From the NCBI GenBank assembly GCA_902477645.1, contig CABSIA010000026.1, positions 1 to 26,632 of the forward strand: a stretch of DNA of 26,632 nucleotides, written 5' to 3'. Under the pieces are notes generated by a model, which saw nothing but the letters and a program-made list of their open reading frames with translations, was not told the DNA's origin and searched no databases. The DNA is from an uncultured Prevotella sp. Lineage in GTDB: Bacteria > Bacteroidota > Bacteroidia > Bacteroidales > Bacteroidaceae. A program made the translations under genes and the position numbers. Below are positions 22,234 through 26,632 of this stretch, piece by piece (the stretch's first letter is position 1; every line of letters begins with the position of its first letter).

Positions 22234-23094
22234 TTATTTTACTGGCTCTATGTCGTTTTCCTCACGTATGAGAATTTGCCAGATGTTGTTGTATCGGGTG
22301 AAAATGCCCGTGATGTTCACCTTGCCATTAGGCAGAGTCTTTGCGGCGAAGTCGGCGTAGGTACTTGTGCGTACGACAAGATTGCTTGATGCTATGCCTT
22401 TCAGCTGGCGGTTTACGCAGTTTGCCGCATCTTTGAGGTCGGCTGGGGCAAAAGTGCTTGTGCCGTCGGCATTGGCAAACTCCACGTTTTTTATTGTCAT
22501 AAGCTTACCGTTGTTCTCTTTGAGATAGTTGGCGTCCTTTACCTTGCTGATGTCAAATTCCTCTGGTGTGACCTGTGACGCATCGGGAGTTCCCACGAGC
22601 TTGAAGTGGCTGTTCCATAAGATTCTGCTCATACGGCTTACGTATGTGTTGCCGCGTGAGTTTGTGTATGGGGTTCCAATCTCAGCCTGTTTGCCGTAGC
22701 CTCCTATGTAGAGTCCTTTAAGGTCGATGAGAATTTCCTGTCCTACAGGCAGGTAGCCGAACAGACCGCCTTGCGAGATGCAGATGAGGATTGCGCCTGT
22801 GCCGTCGTCTACAGAAATCTCGTTGTAGATGTTGCCCTGTATGTCGTTGCCTACCACACGGCCTTTAATCTGCGCGTCTTCGGTAATCTGCTCGTACGAG
22901 TTTGACGAGGCGTTTATTACGCTGCTGTACTTGTTTTTCAGACTGCCGATAGTTACCACGTTGGTCTCCTCAATAGCCTGATTGCCATAGGCATTCTGTA
23001 AAGAGCTGGTGTCGGGAGTTTCCCAATCGTCGTTCATGCAGCCTGTCATGAGGCTGCAGGCGAGAGCCAGCATTATGTATTTGATATTTTTCAT
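22234..23094 (-). CDS. DUF5689 lipoprotein
   Basis: This 286-residue lipoprotein has its lipobox at Cys19 (LMTGC) followed by MNDDWETP, an acidic start. Residues of about 45-285 match the DUF5689 pattern, a beta-barrel OB-fold-like region: TIGSLKNKY, IKGRVVGNDIQGNIYNEISVDDGTGAILICI, LPVGQEILIDLKGLYIGGYGKQAEIG, and the closing NGKVNITGIFTRYNNIWQILIRE. Such proteins commonly accompany TonB-dependent receptors and secreted EEP nucleases in Bacteroidetes. The OB-like fold is compatible with binding nucleic acid or a nucleotide, but that is inference. It lies 13 bp after the receptor gene and is surely cotranscribed with it. Confidence 0.85.
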   Translation of the reverse strand: MKNIKYIMLALACSLMTGCMNDDWETPDTSSLQNAYGNQAIEETNVVTIGSLKNKYSSVINASSNSYEQITEDAQIKGRVVGNDIQGNIYNEISVDDGTGAILICISQGGLFGYLPVGQEILIDLKGLYIGGYGKQAEIGTPYTNSRGNTYVSRMSRILWNSHFKLVGTPDASQVTPEEFDISKVKDANYLKENNGKLMTIKNVEFANADGTSTFAPADLKDAANCVNRQLKGIASSNLVVRTSTYADFAAKTLPNGKVNITGIFTRYNNIWQILIREENDIEPVK

Positions 23095-23107
23095 TTCGTT
23101 ATACCTT

Positions 23108-25615
23108 TTAGAATCTGTAAGTCAAGTTTATCATGCCGTTGGTTCCATAGGCATAGTATTTCTTCGGGTTCTTCGAGAATCTGTAAGAACGCGCGTTGCC
23201 TGAAGAGGTGAAGTCAGAGCGGCTCTGCTCATATCCGCCTGTACAGATGCGTGTGTTGTTCAGAATGTTCGTCACCATGAGGTTTATGCTCAGCTGGCCG
23301 GTTTTCAGCCTGATGGTTTTTCCGATGCTGCCGTCGAGCATGAAACCGCCGTTGCCCTCGTCCTGTGGAGAAGGTTCCTCGTTGAGTTTGCTCAGAGGGC
23401 CGTCCATTCTGTAATAAGGCGAGTAGCTCAGGTAGATACGGTCGTAGTAGTTGCCGTTGAGGTCTATGAACCATCCGCCCTGATGATAGCTGAGGCCTGC
23501 GCTGAGAGCTGTCAGCGGAGTTCCGTTCTCACGCATTCCCTTGCATCGGAGAATGTCGTCGTTGTAGGTTCCCTGTGTAGAGTTGAGGTATCTGACCGCA
23601 GCGTCGGAGACATATTTTGCCTCGCTGATGGTGCCGATGAGTTTCATGTCGAGAGCCGATGTGAGCTTGAAGCTCAGACCTGCCTCTACGCCATAATATT
23701 CTTTCTCGTTGCCGGTTGTCGACACATAAGAGAACGAGTTTATGTCGTCGAAATAGAAACATGTCCATTCCGTTACGTGGTCGAGACGGCTGTAGTAGGC
23801 GTTGATGTTTGCATGCAGCCATGAGCCCTGATACTGATAGCCAAACTCGCTGCTGAACACACGCTCGTTTTTAAGATTGCTGACAAAATCGTTGTTCATC
23901 TCTGCGGCCTGGAAAGCCTTGGATGCGGCAGGAGCGTTCCACTGGTAGCCGGCGCCGATAGAGAGTGTGTGGCCTCTGCCTGCAGAGTATGTGAGTGCCA
24001 GTTTTCCGCCGCCCTCGCCAAAATTAGCCATGCCGCTCTTTCCGTAAGAGTTGTTTGGGAACAGGCCGTTGCGCATTTTTCCGTCGCGCTCCATGCTTGT
24101 GCCGCCAACACGTGCGGCTGCCAGAATGTGCAGCGGGCCGAAATTGCGGGCGTAGCTTGTCCATACGAAGCCTTTGTTTACACGGATGTTGTAGTCGTAG
24201 CCAAACTTGTCGTCAACGCCAACAACCGCATTCGGGTTGTTGAGGTCGTACTGCACCTCGTTAGAGTTTGGCGCATACGTGCCGATGGCGTATGTGTTTA
24301 TGTTGTGGAAAGTCTTTGCACCGAGCAGGTCGTCCATTGTCTGATAGTGCTTGGTGTTGCTTGTGGCAACTACAACGCCGATGTTCCACTGGCTCTTCTC
24401 GTCCAGCCGCGCGTTGAGGAATGAGGACAATGTGAGCATGCTCTGGTCGCTGTGACGTTTCTGTATGTAGTACATGGCGTCGGCTCCCTGCTCTGCGGCG
24501 GTCTGGTTTGCGCTGTACAGACGGTCGAAGTTTATCTGGCGGTTGGCCTTGCTTGCCTTCAGGTAGTCGTAAGCTGTCTGCCAGTCGGCCAAAGCCTGAT
24601 CGGTCATATATTGCGGGTTCTCGCCCCAAACATCGTAGAAGCTTGACGGCAGCATTTTCCAATAATCGGGATGAGGATTGTCGCTGTTGTTGTAGTTGAG
24701 CTTTGTAGAGCTGTACCAGCCATATTTGCCGCCCAGGGTGGTTGTGAGTTTCCAGTCGTCGTCAATTTTCCAGTCCCATGTCAGCACTGCTGTGGGCGAA
24801 AAGTCGTTTACAACTCTTGAGTTTCTCTTCTTGCCGTTCTGGTAGCCCCAATATGGGTTGTATTGCGGGTCGTTGGCAATCCAGTACATCTCATCTGTCG
24901 ACGCGCCCTGCGATGCTCTTTCCGTAGGGTTGCCCCATGTGGCGAGAGTCAGCGAGTGGCTGTTGCCGGGGCCGAAGATTTTCTGAACACCGAGATAGTA
25001 CGACAGGGCGTTGTAGAATGTTCCCTCGACATATCCCTCGCTTGCCCAGCGGTAGGTTACGTTTGCGCTTACAGCCCATCCCTTGGCTGACAGTCCGCTG
25101 TTGTAGGTGTACATTCCGCGCAGGGTGTAGTTGCGGTTGGCTCCGCTCAGTGTGACCCGCTGTCCTGTAGCCATGTTTGCAGGGCGGAAGTCGTAGTTGT
25201 TGCTGCCGCCCATGTTCGACATTGAGAACGAGTTGCCCTCGAATGGCATAGCCGAGTCGAGGTTTCGTGTCTGCTGGTTCAGACCACCTACAAGCGAGTA
25301 GCGGAACTGCCCTGTCTCCATGTCGTTCATCGGTGCGCCGTTGATGTAGACATCGTTGTATTTCTGGTCAAACGCGCGATACCTGAACCTTACCGGTGAA
25401 AACAGGTATCCTACTTCTGAGGCGTAAATGTTTGTGTTGGAGTTGATGATGGTAACATTTTGCGAAAAGTTATCCTCCTCACCCAACTGAGCCTCAGTGA
25501 ACGTGAATGCCTGCTCTGTCATCTGGGCGCCCACCTGGCCGAGGGAGTCGGTCTGTGCGGAGGCTAAAGATGCATAGCTGAGAGCAATCACAGCCATAGT
25601 AAGCTTTTTCTTCAT
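23108..25615 (-). CDS. TonB-dependent outer-membrane receptor
   Basis: This 835-residue outer-membrane transporter has a signal peptide (MKKKLTMAVIALSYASLASAQ). A plug-like domain follows (about residues 45-160, including YLFSPVRFRYRAFDQKYNDVYINGAPMND and FRYSLVGGLNQQTRN), and then a long 22-strand-type barrel with alternating aromatic strands. It ends NGMINLTYRF, with the C-terminal Phe needed for barrel assembly. The usual SusC N-terminal carboxypeptidase-like domain is absent, so it is not a classic SusC. The substrate is not stated by the sequence; the adjoining DUF5689 lipoprotein and divergent nuclease suggest nucleic-acid fragments or a phosphoester. It is first of a three-gene operon. 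Confidence 0.88.
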   Translation of the reverse strand: MKKKLTMAVIALSYASLASAQTDSLGQVGAQMTEQAFTFTEAQLGEEDNFSQNVTIINSNTNIYASEVGYLFSPVRFRYRAFDQKYNDVYINGAPMNDMETGQFRYSLVGGLNQQTRNLDSAMPFEGNSFSMSNMGGSNNYDFRPANMATGQRVTLSGANRNYTLRGMYTYNSGLSAKGWAVSANVTYRWASEGYVEGTFYNALSYYLGVQKIFGPGNSHSLTLATWGNPTERASQGASTDEMYWIANDPQYNPYWGYQNGKKRNSRVVNDFSPTAVLTWDWKIDDDWKLTTTLGGKYGWYSSTKLNYNNSDNPHPDYWKMLPSSFYDVWGENPQYMTDQALADWQTAYDYLKASKANRQINFDRLYSANQTAAEQGADAMYYIQKRHSDQSMLTLSSFLNARLDEKSQWNIGVVVATSNTKHYQTMDDLLGAKTFHNINTYAIGTYAPNSNEVQYDLNNPNAVVGVDDKFGYDYNIRVNKGFVWTSYARNFGPLHILAAARVGGTSMERDGKMRNGLFPNNSYGKSGMANFGEGGGKLALTYSAGRGHTLSIGAGYQWNAPAASKAFQAAEMNNDFVSNLKNERVFSSEFGYQYQGSWLHANINAYYSRLDHVTEWTCFYFDDINSFSYVSTTGNEKEYYGVEAGLSFKLTSALDMKLIGTISEAKYVSDAAVRYLNSTQGTYNDDILRCKGMRENGTPLTALSAGLSYHQGGWFIDLNGNYYDRIYLSYSPYYRMDGPLSKLNEEPSPQDEGNGGFMLDGSIGKTIRLKTGQLSINLMVTNILNNTRICTGGYEQSRSDFTSSGNARSYRFSKNPKKYYAYGTNGMINLTYRF

Positions 25616-25653
25616 AGATGATAATTTGGATTAATAATTTTTGATATTGAATG

Positions 25654-25661
25654 CAAAGTAA
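25654..25661 (-). promoter_or_regulatory. -7-like box for the TonB receptor operon
   Basis: On the minus strand TTACTTTG differs from TAnnTTTG at one fixed base and lies 38 bp before the receptor ATG. The 151-bp gap at 25616-25766 also has to hold the divergent promoter of the EEP gene; GATATTTG at 25737-25744 is a weak candidate for that. Confidence 0.45.
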
Positions 25662-25766
25662 CTAAATATATTCGACAATTGAAAGCCTTTTTATTATTTT
25701 TTTTCAGAAATCTGCACATTATTCAATTTTAATTGCGATATTTGCAGCGTAAAACTATAAAAGGAA

Positions 25767-26632
25767 ATGAAGAAATCACTTTTGACAATTGCCTTGGCGC
25801 TGCTCACATCGCTGTCAGCGTCGGCACAGAAGAAGTTCTCGGTCTACGCCGTTGGATTTTATAACCAGGAAAATCTCTTTGACACCTGCCACGATGCTGG
25901 TAAAAACGATTATGAGTTTTTGCCCACGGGCTCTTACCGTTGGGACGGATTGAAGTACTCTCACAAGCTGCACAACATGGCGCGCGCGCTTGCCGATATG
26001 GGCACCGACGTGTTGCCTGGCGTAGGCTGTGCCGCAATCGGTGTGAGCGAGGTTGAGAACGCAAAGGTTCTTACAGACCTCGTGAGCCAGCCGGAGCTGA
26101 AAGCGCGCGGTTTTAAGTTTTCTCATATTGAGGGTCCCGACCGCCGTGGCGTGGACTGCGCTCTGCTCTACAATCCGAAACTTTTCAACTTTGAGCGCGA
26201 CACCCTGTATCAGTATGTTCAGGAACTGGAGAAAGACAGTGCCTTCAAGACCCGTGGATTTCTTGCTGTAGAGGGAAAAATTGCCGGCGAGCCTGTCGTG
26301 ATTATAGTCTGCCACTGGCCAAGCCGGTTCAGCGGCTCGTTCTACCGTGAGTCGGCAGCCCGGCAGGTCAGAGCCATCAAGGACAATCTGCTGAGGGAAA
26401 ATCCTGACAGAAAAATATTTGTCATGGGCGATATGAATGACGACCCTACCGACAAGAGCATGCGCCAGGAGCTTTCTGCCCAGCCCGAAATAAGCAAAGT
26501 GGGCGATGGCGACATGTACAACCCATGGTACAATCTGCTGGCAAAACAGGGCACCGGAACACTGATGTACAACGGCTCGTGGAACCTCTTCGACCAGATT
26601 GTAATGACACCGAACGTGCTCGACCGTGAGGG
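25767..26632 (+). CDS. Secreted endonuclease/exonuclease/phosphatase family protein (partial, cut by window end)
   Basis: The frame is open from ATG 25767 to the window edge, giving 288 residues so far. It has a signal peptide (MKKSLLTIALALLTSLSASAQ). EEP-superfamily motifs are clear: FYNQENLFD near residues 31-39 (metal Asn/Glu), GVSEVEN near 91-97 (catalytic Glu), DCALLYN, VCHWPSR near 180 (His) and VMGDMNDDP near 215 (Asp-x-Asn). These enzymes hydrolyse phosphodiester or phosphomonoester bonds. Export suggests action on external nucleic acid or a phospho-compound. It is transcribed away from the TonB-dependent receptor operon, a common arrangement of DUF5689 loci. The 3' end is outside the window. 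Confidence 0.9.
   Translation, partial: MKKSLLTIALALLTSLSASAQKKFSVYAVGFYNQENLFDTCHDAGKNDYEFLPTGSYRWDGLKYSHKLHNMARALADMGTDVLPGVGCAAIGVSEVENAKVLTDLVSQPELKARGFKFSHIEGPDRRGVDCALLYNPKLFNFERDTLYQYVQELEKDSAFKTRGFLAVEGKIAGEPVVIIVCHWPSRFSGSFYRESAARQVRAIKDNLLRENPDRKIFVMGDMNDDPTDKSMRQELSAQPEISKVGDGDMYNPWYNLLAKQGTGTLMYNGSWNLFDQIVMTPNVLDRE

Noticed and set aside
24261..24662. Minus-strand 133-codon frame and other long frames within the TonB receptor gene
   Set aside because: They are shadow frames of the receptor coding sequence, rich in Arg, Gln and Pro, without signals of their own.

Overview
The window looks like a Bacteroidales chromosome, probably a Prevotella- or Muribaculum-like gut or oral lineage. 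The evidence is direct: many genes are preceded by the Bacteroidetes -7 box TAnnTTTG, several with a -33 TTTG about 19 bp upstream. There are lipoproteins whose lipobox Cys is followed by an acidic tract (the Bacteroidetes surface-export signal), a zinc-free type B L31, a DUF4369 lipoprotein, a stand-alone MetH activation domain, and a TonB-dependent receptor with a DUF5689 partner. No rRNA, tRNA or CRISPR array was seen.

Layout. 1-465: non-coding, with hairpin repeats and a 20-bp tandem repeat. 511-1246: FtsB/DivIC-like division protein and a small membrane protein, overlapping. 1358-6213: a tightly packed plus-strand run of DUF4369 lipoprotein, dihydroorotase (pyrC), MetH activation-domain protein, membrane metallophosphoesterase and PlsC-type acyltransferase. 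6369-10548: polyprenol-phosphate mannosyltransferase and Mfd. 10666-12084: sodium:solute symporter. 12085-12934: an 850-bp gene-free stretch holding a large hairpin and a long base-paired, probably non-coding RNA. 12935-15434: truncated secreted protein, secreted barrel-like protein and acidic lipoprotein. 15613-17125 (minus): glutathione peroxidase and thioredoxin reductase, a thiol redox pair. 17343-17906: small lipoprotein. 18010-19283 (minus): surface nuclease lipoprotein and rpmE (type B). 19383-20472: a repeat-bounded cassette around a four-helix-bundle protein. 20483-25615 (minus): TonB-dependent receptor, DUF5689 lipoprotein and a triple-module lipoprotein. From 25767 (plus): a divergent secreted endonuclease/exonuclease/phosphatase, cut by the window end.

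The right-hand third reads as an envelope system. A TonB-dependent receptor, two partner lipoproteins, a secreted EEP enzyme and, close by, a surface NUC1-type nuclease together suggest capture and breakdown of extracellular nucleic acid or a phosphoester; this is an inference.

The most unusual item is the 1.09-kb cassette at 19383-20472. A four-helix-bundle protein of the 23S-rRNA-intervening-sequence/Avd-like superfamily sits between mirrored arrays of 9-nt ATAGA-N4 repeats, with a perfect 17-bp inverted repeat at the outer ends, wedged into what would otherwise be a very short intergenic gap. The second is the ~370-nt RNA at 12492-12866, which has three perfect long-range helices and a terminal T run.
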